A stretch of DNA of 64,000 nucleotides from contig JADKEK010000011.1 in NCBI GenBank assembly GCA_016718035.1, forward strand, positions 1 through 64,000, written 5' to 3'. This document shows positions 52,239-61,971 of this stretch, in pieces. Source of the DNA: Bacteroidota bacterium. GTDB lineage: Bacteria > Bacteroidota > Bacteroidia > Chitinophagales > BACL12. The notes beneath the pieces are model-generated. The model saw only the letters and a program-made list of their open reading frames with translations, was not told the origin of the DNA and searched no databases. The position numbers were made by a program, and so were the translations under genes. How positions within the stretch are numbered: the first letter of the stretch is position 1; each line of letters starts with the position of its first letter.

Positions 52239-52874
52239 TTAAGGAATTTGAATGTACTTATGTAGCTGTAAAGAAATTTCCCATTCGGGATGTTCTTTTA
52301 CATATTCAATTAAAAGCGGCGTAATTATATCTCGTTTACTCCATTCAGGTTGTAGATATAATTTACAAGTAGCCCCAACTGTTTTACGATGTTCCTCTGC
52401 CCACTCGAAATCGCTTTTATTATAAATTACCACTTTTAATTCATTGGCAATTGCAGCAACTTCCGGTAAAGGGGCTTTAAATTTTTTAGGGGAAAAACAA
52501 ATCCAATCTGCATTCCCACGCATTGGATGTGCCCCGGAAGTTTCAATGTTTACTTCAAAACCTGCTTCATGTAATCCATTGATTAAAACATGTAAATCAT
52601 ACATCAAAGGTTCGCCACCGGTTATTACAATTAATTTAGATGGATATTTTTTTGCTTCGGTAATAATTTCTTCTGCACTGATTAACGGATGTTTGGCTGC
52701 ATCCCAACTATCTTTTACATCGCACCAAACACAACCAACATCACAACCACCAAGTCGAATAAAATAAGCCGCTCTACCCTGATGAAATCCTTCACCCTGG
52801 ATAGTATAAAACTGCTCCATGATGGGATATTGTTGGGAAAGTGGATGGATTGAATTGGACATCGATTTATTCAA
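52239..52874 (-). CDS. queE: 7-carboxy-7-deazaguanine synthase (radical SAM)
   Basis: The protein has about 211 residues; ATG 52862 is a possible shorter start. QueE makes CDG from CPH4 in queuosine/7-deazaguanine synthesis. EQFYTIQGEGFHQGRAAYFI, the radical-SAM cluster GGCDVGCVWCDVK (C-x3-C-x2-C), KLIVITGGEPLMYD, and NIETSGAHPM are family motifs. Other queuosine genes are not in the window. Convergent with the GEVED gene; upstream spacing to folD is 56 bp. Confidence 0.92.
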   Translation of the reverse strand: MNKSMSNSIHPLSQQYPIMEQFYTIQGEGFHQGRAAYFIRLGGCDVGCVWCDVKDSWDAAKHPLISAEEIITEAKKYPSKLIVITGGEPLMYDLHVLINGLHEAGFEVNIETSGAHPMRGNADWICFSPKKFKAPLPEVAAIANELKVVIYNKSDFEWAEEHRKTVGATCKLYLQPEWSKRDIITPLLIEYVKEHPEWEISLQLHKYIQIP

Positions 52875-52930
52875 ATTGGTAAGTTAAACTTTACCTTATA
52901 TTTTATTGAAAACAATGAGATTATAACTGT

Positions 52931-53806
52931 TTAATTATTGAGTTCAACAGCTTTCATAGTGTTCATTAATAATGAAACAACAGTCATTAATCCAACACCT
53001 CCCGGAACAGGAGATATGGCAGCACATTTTGGCGCAACTTCATCAAATTTCACGTCACCTTTAATCACATAACCTTTTTCATTATCGGCATCTAAACGTG
53101 AAATACCAACATCAACAACCACTGCACCTTCTTTTACCATATCGGCAGTTACAAATTCAGGTTTGCCTAATGCCGCAACAATAATATCGGCTTGTAAACA
53201 GATATCTTTTAAATTTTTTGTCCGGCTATGGCAAATTGTCACCGTGCAATTGCCGGGATTGGTATTTCGAGATAATAAAATACTCATTGGAGTACCTACA
53301 ATATTACTTCGGCCTATCACCACACAATGTTTACCGGCTGTTTCAATTTGATACCTTTCGAGCATGGTAACGATACCTGCAGGAGTTGCCGAAATAAATG
53401 CAGGAAGTCCCAATTGCATACGACCTAAATTAATGGGATGAAATCCATCCACATCTTTTTTAGGATTAATTGCTTCTATAATATTTGTTTCGTTAATATG
53501 TTTTGGTAAAGGTAGCTGCACAATAAAACCATCGATATCATCATTTTGATTGATATCATGCACTATTTTTAATAATTCGGATTCTGTAGTTGAAGCATCT
53601 AAATGAATAAAAGTAGACTGCATGCCAACAGCTTTACACAACCTGATTTTGCTATTTACATAAGTGGTGCTGGCGCCATCGTTGCCAACAAGTACGGCAG
53701 CTAAATGCGGAATCTTTTTTCCATTTATTCGCCTTTCTTCAATTGTATGTTTAATTTCTAATTGAATTTCCTGTGAAAGCTTCTTACCATCTAATATAAC
53801 CGGCAT
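52931..53806 (-). CDS. folD: Bifunctional methylenetetrahydrofolate dehydrogenase/cyclohydrolase
   Basis: The protein has 291 residues. It interconverts methylene-, methenyl- and formyl-tetrahydrofolate. Signatures: VGNDGASTTYVNSKIRLCKA (catalytic Lys region), DGFIVQLPLPKHI, PKKDVDGFHPINLGRM, and the NADP-binding GRSNIVGTPMSILL, ending PVPGGVGLMTVVSLLMNT. It lies 8 bp downstream of lepA, likely in the same transcript. Confidence 0.95.
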   Translation of the reverse strand: MPVILDGKKLSQEIQLEIKHTIEERRINGKKIPHLAAVLVGNDGASTTYVNSKIRLCKAVGMQSTFIHLDASTTESELLKIVHDINQNDDIDGFIVQLPLPKHINETNIIEAINPKKDVDGFHPINLGRMQLGLPAFISATPAGIVTMLERYQIETAGKHCVVIGRSNIVGTPMSILLSRNTNPGNCTVTICHSRTKNLKDICLQADIIVAALGKPEFVTADMVKEGAVVVDVGISRLDADNEKGYVIKGDVKFDEVAPKCAAISPVPGGVGLMTVVSLLMNTMKAVELNN

Positions 53807-53814
53807 GTAATTAT

Positions 53815-55608
53815 TTAATCCTCATTTAATTTTAATACAGCTAAAAATGCCTCCTGAGGAACTTCTACAGTTCCTATCTGGCGCATACGTTTTTTACCTT
53901 TTTTCTGCTTTTCCAATAACTTACGTTTACGAGAGATATCACCACCATAACATTTTGCTGTAACATCTTTACGCATGGCAGAAATAGTTTCACGCGCAAT
54001 AATTTTTGCGCCAATAGCTGCCTGAATGGCTATCACAAATTGTTGTTTCGGTAAAAGGTCTTTTAATTTACCACACAATTTGCTGCCAAATTCATAAGCC
54101 TTTTCGCGATGTATGATGGCAGAAAATGCATCTACATTTTCACCGTTAAGTTTAATATCCAATTTAATTAAATCGCCATCGCGATAATCGATTAATTCAT
54201 AATCGAAACTTGCATATCCACGAGAAATAGATTTTAATTTATCGTAAAAATCGAATACAATTTCAGCAAGTGGCATTTCCCAAACTAATTCCACACGGGT
54301 GGTAGTCAGGTAAATCTGATTTTTCAAAATACCACGTTTGTCCATACACAATTTCATGATTGCTCCGATATAATCGGGTTGCGAAATTATTTGTGCACGA
54401 ATATATGGTTCCTCAACATGGTCAATTGTTCCGGGATCAGGTAAATCAGTTGGATTGTGTACTACAATTTTTTTACCTGAAGTTGTAAAACAATCGAACG
54501 AAACGTTAGGAACTGTAATAATTACATTTTGGTCAAATTCACGTTCCAATCTTTCCTGTACAATTTCAAGATGCAATAAACCTAAAAACCCGCATCGAAA
54601 TCCAAATCCAAGTGCTATTGAACTCTCCGGCTCAAATACGAGTGACGCATCGTTCAACTGCAATTTTTCCAATGAATCTCTTAAATCTTCATAATCGTCG
54701 TTATCTATAGGATAAATACCGGCAAATACCATCGGTTTTACATCTTTAAATCCTTCAACGATATCAATACATGGATTTTCTTTATGTGTAATGGTATCAC
54801 CAACCTTAATTTCTTTGGCTTCTTTAATTCCTGTAATGACATAACCAACATCGCCGGCTTTCACTTCTTGGCGTGGTTCATATAACAAACGCATAATACC
54901 AACTTCATTGGCTTCGTAAGTGTTTTTGGTATTCACGAACATTACGCGCTCACCTTTTTTCATTGTTCCCTGAAAAATGCGGTAGTAAGCAACCACTCCA
55001 CGGTAGGAGTTAAACACAGAGTCAAAAATAAGAGCCTGCAATGGTGCTTCTGGGTCACCTTTTGGAGATGGAATACGTTTGATAATGGCATCAAAAATGG
55101 CTTCAATCCCCAAACCTGTTTTTCCACTAGCTTCCAAAATGGTATCACGTCCACAGCCAATTAAGTCTACAATCTGGTCCTTTACTTCCTCGATCATAGC
55201 CCCATCCATATCAATTTTGTTGATAATTGGGATGATTTCGAGGTTGTGTTCAATGGCTAAATAAAGGTTAGATATAGTTTGTGCCTGTATTCCCTGGGTA
55301 GCATCTACTAGCAATAAAGCGCCTTCACAGGCGGCAATACTGCGTGAAACTTCATAACTAAAGTCTACGTGGCCGGGAGTATCAATCAGATTGAGCACAT
55401 ATTTTTTGCCTTCATAATTAAAATCCATTTGAATGGCATGGCTCTTAATGGTGATGCCTCTTTCACGCTCAATATCCATGTCGTCGAGCACCTGAGCGCG
55501 CTCGTCCCGCTCAGAAACAGTCTTAGTAATTTGTAAAAGCCTGTCTGCGAGCGTACTTTTTCCGTGATCAATATGTGCAATAATGCAAAAATTCCTGATA
55601 TGTTCCAT
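53815..55608 (-). CDS. lepA: Elongation factor 4 (ribosome back-translocase)
   Basis: The protein has 597 residues, the normal LepA length. The GTPase domain has AHIDHGKSTLADRL (G1), DTPGHVDF (G3), NKIDM (G4) and EASGKTG (G5). EF4-specific regions include GFRCGFLGLLHLEIVQERLE and the C-terminal tail RKRKLLEKQKKGKKRMRQIG. It lies upstream of folD on the minus strand. Confidence 0.96.
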   Translation of the reverse strand: MEHIRNFCIIAHIDHGKSTLADRLLQITKTVSERDERAQVLDDMDIERERGITIKSHAIQMDFNYEGKKYVLNLIDTPGHVDFSYEVSRSIAACEGALLLVDATQGIQAQTISNLYLAIEHNLEIIPIINKIDMDGAMIEEVKDQIVDLIGCGRDTILEASGKTGLGIEAIFDAIIKRIPSPKGDPEAPLQALIFDSVFNSYRGVVAYYRIFQGTMKKGERVMFVNTKNTYEANEVGIMRLLYEPRQEVKAGDVGYVITGIKEAKEIKVGDTITHKENPCIDIVEGFKDVKPMVFAGIYPIDNDDYEDLRDSLEKLQLNDASLVFEPESSIALGFGFRCGFLGLLHLEIVQERLEREFDQNVIITVPNVSFDCFTTSGKKIVVHNPTDLPDPGTIDHVEEPYIRAQIISQPDYIGAIMKLCMDKRGILKNQIYLTTTRVELVWEMPLAEIVFDFYDKLKSISRGYASFDYELIDYRDGDLIKLDIKLNGENVDAFSAIIHREKAYEFGSKLCGKLKDLLPKQQFVIAIQAAIGAKIIARETISAMRKDVTAKCYGGDISRKRKLLEKQKKGKKRMRQIGTVEVPQEAFLAVLKLNED

Positions 55609-55637
55609 CTTACGTTACTATCTTTTTCTTCAGGATG

Positions 55638-55645
55638 CAAAAGTA
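55638..55645 (-). promoter_or_regulatory. -7 element TACTTTTG upstream of lepA
   Basis: On the minus strand this reads TACTTTTG, an exact TAnnTTTG match, 29 nt before ATG 55608. Confidence 0.45.
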
Positions 55646-55921
55646 ACTAAAACCTTTGTGCTTCGTAAATCTTGCCCTGTTATACCTTCAACTTTTCGCA
55701 ATTTTTTAATTGCCGCTAAATGCAACATTTAGTATATGATTGATAATCAAAGGTTGGAATTACCTTTTCTCGGTTACTATAAACAACCGCTTATTGCTTA
55801 GGTGGAACTTGCTGAATTTGAAAGCACTATGCCATTTTTAGTTGGTTTTACCGTATAAATTGAAAGAGGTGCGGTTACCCTTGTTTCAACATTGTTGAAA
55901 GTTTGCTTTTCAAATTGTTGT

Positions 55922-55929
55922 TATCTTTG
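55922..55929 (+). promoter_or_regulatory. -7 element TATCTTTG before the RDD protein gene
   Basis: This exact match lies 37 nt upstream of ATG 55967. A 7-codon ORF (MKTYLLV) begins at 55933, three nt after the element, and could be a leaderless upstream ORF. The rest of the 358-bp lepA/RDD gap contains no other feature that I can see. Confidence 0.45.
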
Positions 55930-55966
55930 CAAATGAAAACATATTTATTGGTTTAAAACTTAATTT

Positions 55967-56506
55967 ATGACACACAATTACCAGACAGCGCCTATGGCCA
56001 AACGCGTAACAGCATTTATTATCGACATGATTATAGTTGGCATGGTTACTTCGGCCTTTTTATTTGTAAGTATGGGTAAAACCCCTGCAAAACTGCAAGC
56101 ATCTGGTGATGAAGGTAAACCGAGTTTAATGGATAAATATCAGTTTTTTGCATATTTTGAGCCTATTGCCTTGGATCCGAACCGCGGAATCTATCTGGAA
56201 AATTTCCTTAAAAAGTATAAAATGGAATCAGCAGTAGGTTTATTCTTATTGCCATTATTATATTTTGTGCTTTTAGAAGGAATGAAAGGTGCTACAATTG
56301 GCAAAATGATGACAGGAATAAGAGTGCGCCGTAAAGACGGAGGCAAAATTTCTTTCGGAACTGCTTTTTTACGTCATATCGGCAGATTAATTTCTGCAAC
56401 AATTTTTATGTTGGGATTTTTGTTGGCCTTTATTGATGGAAAACGTCAGGCCCTGCATGATAAAATTGCCAATACCATGGTGCTTAAAAAAGGCACCGGT
56501 ATCTAA
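55967..56506 (+). CDS. RDD family membrane protein
   Basis: The protein has 179 residues. Three membrane segments (about 14-35, 85-105, 130-155). The name-giving Arg and Asp residues are in MAKRVTAFIIDMIIVG, and the second-half signature in MTGIRVRRKDGGKISFGTAF and FIDGKRQALHDKIANT. RDD proteins are small envelope proteins with unclear (possibly ion-transport) roles. Its stop codon abuts the stop of the convergent barrel gene with no base between. Confidence 0.85.
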   Translation: MTHNYQTAPMAKRVTAFIIDMIIVGMVTSAFLFVSMGKTPAKLQASGDEGKPSLMDKYQFFAYFEPIALDPNRGIYLENFLKKYKMESAVGLFLLPLLYFVLLEGMKGATIGKMMTGIRVRRKDGGKISFGTAFLRHIGRLISATIFMLGFLLAFIDGKRQALHDKIANTMVLKKGTGI

Positions 56507-58615
56507 TTACCATTTAAAGCGGAATTGTAATTTCACATCACTGCGTGTTAAACCGGGAAAGGTGTTATCACCCGAACCAACTTCTTCTTCACCTGAATAC
56601 CAGGTAGTAGCTGCGCGTGCCCAAATGTCGAGCCATTTAGTCGGTGAATAAGTAACCAGTAAATACGTTCTTGTTCCTTTGCCGCTTAATCCTACAATAG
56701 AATATGCATATAATACTTCTGTTTCGTAGGCGTAAATTCTCGAGTTATAGGTATCGGTATTAAAAATCGCAAAACGTGTTGCAAAACTAAATTTGCTACT
56801 GAGTGGATGATAATTAAAATCCTGAAATAATAAATAACCTCTTTCAGGAACACCTTCTGCTTCTTCGTATAATGTAAATTCTATTCTTGATTTTAATGTG
56901 AGCGATTTATTTACATCATAATCGGCATGCCAGCGAATATTAGATTTTGCCAATGAAGTAATAACATGCAAATTAGGTTCTTCTTCCAAATAATCATTCG
57001 ACAAATTGCGGTCGCTGATTTCATGTTTGTAGCGGATGTAAGTTTCAAAAGCACGTGATGGTTGCCAAAATATTTGACCTAAAAAATCGGTGCCATAAGT
57101 TGGTGCATCTGTTCTAAATTCTAACCATGGATGTTTGTATACATCAAGATAGCCACTTACTTTCCAACCTTTAATTGGCTTCACTTCAATGCCAAAATAA
57201 GTGCCGTGTTCGTTTTGGGGTAGTGTGCCTTCCGAAAAAGTGGCAGCATATAAAGATTGATATTCAGGTGAAAAATAACGATGTAATACAGCAAGATCTA
57301 CTTTTGGGTCAACCGGTAAAATTAACCCGTTTACAGTAGCTACTTTTAAATTATCACTCACTGCGGTTTCTCCAAACAATAATAAATTGCGCCATAAATA
57401 ATTATAATGAACGCTTGCATTTAATAATGTATTTCCGGCAAAATCGTATAATTGGTATGGTTCAGTTGGAGGTGATAATGCGGAACTTAAATTGTAATAA
57501 ACAGCAGCAATTCCAGCGTTAAATTGTCCTTTATAAAAAGTAGCATCAAAACCACCTATAGTCTCATTAATAGCATTTTTTCGCTCTAATTCATTATCCG
57601 TTCTGTGCAAGCCGCTTTCATCAATGCTGCTTACCTGTAATATTTCGTCTGATACGGTATCAATTAAATCGATATTAGCATCAAGTGCTTTATGTGATGC
57701 AAATGCAGTTATCTGCCAGTTGTTTAATCCCATAGTTACACCGGCACCACGCATAAATCTGTTTTCGTTAGTAGACGAGTAGCTGTCTAAAACCGGGCCA
57801 GCTCGTCGAATGGCAACGGGATAAACACTTTTACCGATGCCAAATCCACTCCACATTGTGAGTCCCTGGCCAATCCGAATTTCATAATCACCTAAAGCCA
57901 AGGCACGTAAATTTCCTGTTCCTTTTTTGAAAAAGTGCATGGAATAATAATCAAAACCATAAGGTTGAGTTGGACCGAATACAGCTTCGCCTGCATCTTT
58001 TTCCATAGTGACCCCATAACTCAAATTATTTTGATAATTATACCTAAATCGCGAATAAATTCTCAGGTTATTTCCAGCATAAGTAGTTGAACCCGTACTG
58101 TCAGGAATATATCCATCCTGTTCTTCTACATAACGACTCGCGCGAAAAAAATATTGATAATCGCCATCGGTTAATTTTTTATGAAATGGCACTGCATTTA
58201 TCGAACTCCCATCTAACCGGATAAACGGTTTTATAATTCGTATGTCTTCGTTGGAGAAGGAAGCAATTGTTTGTAATTCATAAATATTCAGCAAAGGTCC
58301 GAAGGATTTAATATGCTCCAATAAGTCGCGAATTTGAACTTCTGTAAATAATCCGGAATTACGTAAATCTAAATATCCGGCTTTATTAATGTTTATTGGA
58401 TTTTGCAATAAATAGGTGAGATTTTCCTGATATGAGTCAATCGAGATATCAGAGTTGTCCACCTTTTCAGCAGCACCTTCAATCATATCATCTTCCAACA
58501 ATCTTCCTTCAGCTTTATTTTCCTGAGCGAAAATAGTATTGCTGCAAATAACCATTATGGCTATAAAAACCCAAAATTGAATGAAGCGATTTTTTTGTGA
58601 AGTAATTTTGTGCAT
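56507..58615 (-). CDS. Helix-hairpin-helix/outer-membrane barrel protein
   Basis: The protein has 702 residues from ATG 58615 (signal peptide to TIFAQ). Residues about 55-130 form ComEA-like helix-hairpin-helix units (PININKAGYLDLRNSGLFTE, FGPLLNIYELQTI). The rest is a large beta barrel (FRASRYVEEQDGY, FRYNYQNNLSYGVTMEKDAG, AYETEVLYAYSIVG) ending in KLQFRFKW, an aromatic C-terminal residue typical of outer-membrane barrels. Such HhH-plus-barrel proteins are widespread in Bacteroidota with unknown role; DNA uptake is sometimes suggested. It lies 13 bp after its partner at 58629. Confidence 0.75.
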   Translation of the reverse strand: MHKITSQKNRFIQFWVFIAIMVICSNTIFAQENKAEGRLLEDDMIEGAAEKVDNSDISIDSYQENLTYLLQNPININKAGYLDLRNSGLFTEVQIRDLLEHIKSFGPLLNIYELQTIASFSNEDIRIIKPFIRLDGSSINAVPFHKKLTDGDYQYFFRASRYVEEQDGYIPDSTGSTTYAGNNLRIYSRFRYNYQNNLSYGVTMEKDAGEAVFGPTQPYGFDYYSMHFFKKGTGNLRALALGDYEIRIGQGLTMWSGFGIGKSVYPVAIRRAGPVLDSYSSTNENRFMRGAGVTMGLNNWQITAFASHKALDANIDLIDTVSDEILQVSSIDESGLHRTDNELERKNAINETIGGFDATFYKGQFNAGIAAVYYNLSSALSPPTEPYQLYDFAGNTLLNASVHYNYLWRNLLLFGETAVSDNLKVATVNGLILPVDPKVDLAVLHRYFSPEYQSLYAATFSEGTLPQNEHGTYFGIEVKPIKGWKVSGYLDVYKHPWLEFRTDAPTYGTDFLGQIFWQPSRAFETYIRYKHEISDRNLSNDYLEEEPNLHVITSLAKSNIRWHADYDVNKSLTLKSRIEFTLYEEAEGVPERGYLLFQDFNYHPLSSKFSFATRFAIFNTDTYNSRIYAYETEVLYAYSIVGLSGKGTRTYLLVTYSPTKWLDIWARAATTWYSGEEEVGSGDNTFPGLTRSDVKLQFRFKW

Positions 58616-58628
58616 GAGGGATAATAAT

Positions 58629-59447
58629 TTAAAATTCGTATCGAATACCAAGTCCTGGTGTAACACCTAATTGTTGATGAAACTGGCTACTTAAATCTAA
58701 TTGCAAAGTTTTTATTTTTAATCCAATGCCTGTTGTAAACATGGAAGGATTGGATAAATAACCTGCACGTAAATATAACTGGTCGATAATATGATATTCA
58801 ACTCCAGATTTAATTCTTAAATCATCCTGTAAATTTTGTTCGCCTTCAATACATACCATTATTTTTTCGGAGGGCTGATAAGCAAATCCAACGTTGATAA
58901 TTGAAGGTAATTCTTCTTCAAAATCTAAATTGTTTTTTGCCCTTACAGGATTAAAAACTTTTGCACCAATGGATAATACTTTATTAGGTTGATATAACAC
59001 ACCAATATCAAATGTAAATGCAGCTCCGGAACCAACTTCACTTGTTTTAGTTCCAACATAATCAAGTTGCAATCCCACAGCAACATTTTCTGCAAGTTTG
59101 CGACCATAGCCTAAACCTATTTTTGTTTGATTGAATGTATTGTCACCTGTATAGTTAGCACTCAATCCGAACACGCCGGCTTTTTGAATAGGCATAGCAA
59201 AAACACCGTAATGGCTGCTGATACCACCTTCTACCAAAAAATAATTTTGTGTGCTGATACCGGCAGCGGGAGCTTCTATAAAAGCCATAGCAGCCTGATT
59301 GTTTTGAGCGCTAAACACATCTTGAAAAGTTACACTGGCATTACCCATGCTGTTCGACCGGGCACCGGCATCGCTGTAGCCCGTTTGCGCGCTAAGTTTA
59401 CACAGGGTGCAAACCATTAACATTGCGGCTGTTAGTGTATGTTTCAT
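58629..59447 (-). CDS. PorV/PorQ-like outer-membrane beta-barrel protein
   Basis: The protein has 272 residues. A signal peptide (ends LCKLSAQ) is followed by ARSNSMGNASVTFQDVFSAQNNQAAMAF, the P-region typical of FadL/PorV/PorQ-type barrels. Alternating strands then run to GLGIRYEF with a C-terminal Phe. PorV and PorQ are T9SS shuttle and attachment proteins, but related barrels have other roles, so T9SS involvement is possible rather than shown. It leads a two-gene transcript with the HhH barrel. Confidence 0.7.
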   Translation of the reverse strand: MKHTLTAAMLMVCTLCKLSAQTGYSDAGARSNSMGNASVTFQDVFSAQNNQAAMAFIEAPAAGISTQNYFLVEGGISSHYGVFAMPIQKAGVFGLSANYTGDNTFNQTKIGLGYGRKLAENVAVGLQLDYVGTKTSEVGSGAAFTFDIGVLYQPNKVLSIGAKVFNPVRAKNNLDFEEELPSIINVGFAYQPSEKIMVCIEGEQNLQDDLRIKSGVEYHIIDQLYLRAGYLSNPSMFTTGIGLKIKTLQLDLSSQFHQQLGVTPGLGIRYEF

Positions 59448-59571
59448 TAGGGTAAAGATAAATGAAATTATATTTCAAAATCGCGACTGTTCACATCCAA
59501 TTGTTGAATAATATGCGGTCAAAGCCCTATTTTAGCGACCTCAAAGACTAACTTAAACAAATCGTTAAATT

Positions 59572-61827
59572 ATGGATGTAAACATGATTCTTTATGCCGT
59601 CCCTTTAATGGGGGTTTTGGCATTGATATTTACCTATGTAAAAAGTGCCTGGGTGGGCAAACAAGAGGTAGGCAATGAACGTATGGCAGGTATTGCAAAA
59701 GCAATTTCCGATGGCGCCATGGCCTTTCTTCGCGCAGAATATAAGATTCTGGCCATTTTTGTGGTGATTGTTGCCATTTTATTGGCATTATCCGGTGCCA
59801 GTGAAGAAAATTCTTCTGCATTAGTTGGTTTGTCGTTTATTGTTGGTGCTTTTTGTTCGGCTCTAGCCGGATTTATTGGTATGCGCGTAGCTACCAAAGC
59901 TAATGTGCGTACAACAAATGCCGCTCGTCACGGATTGGGAAAAGCATTGGAAATTGCTTTTACCGGTGGTTCAGTAATGGGAATGGGTGTTGTTGGTTTA
60001 GGTATTTTGGGACTTGGAACATTATTATTGATTTATTCTAATATGTATGGTTTCGAAGGACAGGCTGCAGCGGTTAAAGTAATTAACGTTGTTACAGGCT
60101 TTTCTTTTGGTGCCTCTTCAATTGCATTATTCGCTCGTGTGGGTGGTGGTATTTATACCAAAGCTGCTGATGTTGGTGCCGATTTAGTTGGTAAAGTTGA
60201 AGCCGGAATTCCGGAAGATCATCCATTAAATCCTGCAACAATTGCCGATAACGTAGGTGACAACGTTGGTGATGTAGCCGGTATGGGTGCCGATTTATTT
60301 GAAAGTTATGTTGGTGCCATTGTTGGTACCATGGTATTAGGAACTGCTTTTATGGCTGGGTCTATAGCTGAAGGTGGAAGTTTTAGCGAAGACGGGTTTA
60401 ATGGTTTGTCTGCCGTTTTATTACCACTCGTTTTAGGTGGTGTGGGTATCCTTACATCTATTATCGGAACATTTTTTGTTCGAGTAAAAGAAGGTGGTAA
60501 TCCTCAAAAAGCATTAAACGGTGGTGCTATTGGCTCATCAGTAGTAATGGTGATTTTATCTTATTTCATTATTACCTGGATGTTGCCCTCATCATTTAGT
60601 TATGAAGATGTATTATATGGCGGTAAAGAACGTACCATTACTTCATTAGGCATTTTTATTGCCACAATAGTAGGTTTGGTTGCAGGTACTGCTATAGGAT
60701 TTATCACTGAATATTATACCGGAACAGGTAAAAAACCGGTAATGAAAATTGTGCGTCAAAGTTCAACAGGTGCTGCTACCAATATCATTGCCGGCTTAAG
60801 TGTTGGTATGATGTCAACCGCATGGCCTGTGCTTATTTTAGGTGCTTCTATCATGATTTCATTTGCTTGTGGTGGTTTATATGGTATTGCGATTGCCGCT
60901 GTAGGTATGTTGGCAAACACAGGTATTCAATTAGCTGTGGATGCATATGGTCCTATATCGGATAATGCAGGTGGTATTGCACAAATGGCAGATCTTCCTA
61001 AAGAAGTTCGTCAGCGCACTGATAAGTTAGACGCTGTTGGAAATACTACCGCTGCTATCGGAAAAGGATTTGCTATTGGTTCAGCAGCCTTAACTGCATT
61101 AGCATTATTTGGTGCATTTATGCAAGTAACAGGATTAACCAAAATAGATATTTCACAAGCACACGTAATCACCGGTTTATTTGTTGGTGCTATGTTGCCA
61201 TTTTTGTTTTCGGCAATGGCTATGCAAAGTGTTGGTAAAGCCGCCATGGCAATGATTGAAGAAGTGCGCAGACAATTTGCATCTATTCCTGCATTAAAAG
61301 CGGCATTGGAAGTAATGAAACGCAATGGCGAAAAAGAAATGAATGAATGGTCACAAGCAGACCAGGATACTTTTAATGCTGCAGAAGGAAAAGCAGAGTA
61401 TGCAAAATGCGTTGAAATTTCTACAAAAGCTGCTGTAAAAGAAATGGTATTACCAGGATTAATGGCTGTTTTAGTTCCTGTTATTGTAGGTTTTGCACCT
61501 AAAGTTTTAGGAATAAATACAGGTGAAAATGTATTGATGGGACCTGAAATGTTAGGCGGTTTATTAGCAGGTGTAACTGTGAGCGGTGTATTGATGGCGA
61601 TTTTCCAGGCAAATGCCGGTGGCGCTTGGGACAATGCTAAAAAAATGTTTGAAGAAGGCGTTGAAATTAACGGTAAAACCTATTACAAAGGCAGCGAACC
61701 TCATAAAGCTGCAGTTGTTGGAGATACAGTTGGAGATCCATTTAAAGATACTTCAGGACCTTCCATCAATATCTTAATAAAACTCATGAGTGTTGTAAGT
61801 CTTGTGCTCGCCTCATTAATGATTTAA
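59572..61827 (+). CDS. hppA: Membrane-bound ion-translocating pyrophosphatase, K+-dependent type
   Basis: The protein has 751 residues with about 16 membrane segments. It hydrolyses PPi and pumps H+ or Na+ outward. The PPi-binding signature is KAADVGADLVGKVEAGIPED followed by NVGDNVGDVAGMGADLFESY; SDNAGGIAQMADLP and the C-terminal GDTVGDPFKDTSGPSINI complete the active site. In the K+-sensitivity region it reads GNTTAAIGKGFAIGSA, with Ala where K+-independent pumps carry Lys, so it should be K+-dependent. Whether it moves Na+ or H+ cannot be told by eye. Confidence 0.93.
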   Translation: MDVNMILYAVPLMGVLALIFTYVKSAWVGKQEVGNERMAGIAKAISDGAMAFLRAEYKILAIFVVIVAILLALSGASEENSSALVGLSFIVGAFCSALAGFIGMRVATKANVRTTNAARHGLGKALEIAFTGGSVMGMGVVGLGILGLGTLLLIYSNMYGFEGQAAAVKVINVVTGFSFGASSIALFARVGGGIYTKAADVGADLVGKVEAGIPEDHPLNPATIADNVGDNVGDVAGMGADLFESYVGAIVGTMVLGTAFMAGSIAEGGSFSEDGFNGLSAVLLPLVLGGVGILTSIIGTFFVRVKEGGNPQKALNGGAIGSSVVMVILSYFIITWMLPSSFSYEDVLYGGKERTITSLGIFIATIVGLVAGTAIGFITEYYTGTGKKPVMKIVRQSSTGAATNIIAGLSVGMMSTAWPVLILGASIMISFACGGLYGIAIAAVGMLANTGIQLAVDAYGPISDNAGGIAQMADLPKEVRQRTDKLDAVGNTTAAIGKGFAIGSAALTALALFGAFMQVTGLTKIDISQAHVITGLFVGAMLPFLFSAMAMQSVGKAAMAMIEEVRRQFASIPALKAALEVMKRNGEKEMNEWSQADQDTFNAAEGKAEYAKCVEISTKAAVKEMVLPGLMAVLVPVIVGFAPKVLGINTGENVLMGPEMLGGLLAGVTVSGVLMAIFQANAGGAWDNAKKMFEEGVEINGKTYYKGSEPHKAAVVGDTVGDPFKDTSGPSINILIKLMSVVSLVLASLMI

Positions 61828-61847
61828 TTTATTTTTTAAATAAAGTA

Positions 61848-61877
61848 ACGACCCCGGAAGCAAATTCCGGGGTCGTT
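61848..61877 (+). terminator. Terminator after hppA
   Basis: A 12-bp GC-rich perfect stem (ACGACCCCGGAA / TTCCGGGGTCGT) with a 5-nt loop is followed by a short T-rich tract. It ends the hppA transcript. Confidence 0.8.
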
Positions 61878-61971
61878 TCATTTACGCAAGACAAGCCTTG
61901 GTGTGGGTCAATTGAACACCTAACCTTACGGTGGATGTCATTTTAGCATGAAATTTGGTAGTTTAGTAGGC

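Noticed and set aside
61011..61634. A 207-codon open frame on the minus strand inside hppA
   Set aside because: It is a shadow of the strongly conserved hppA coding frame; its sequence is biased (Ala/Asn/Pro/Ile rich) with no domain pattern and no promoter.
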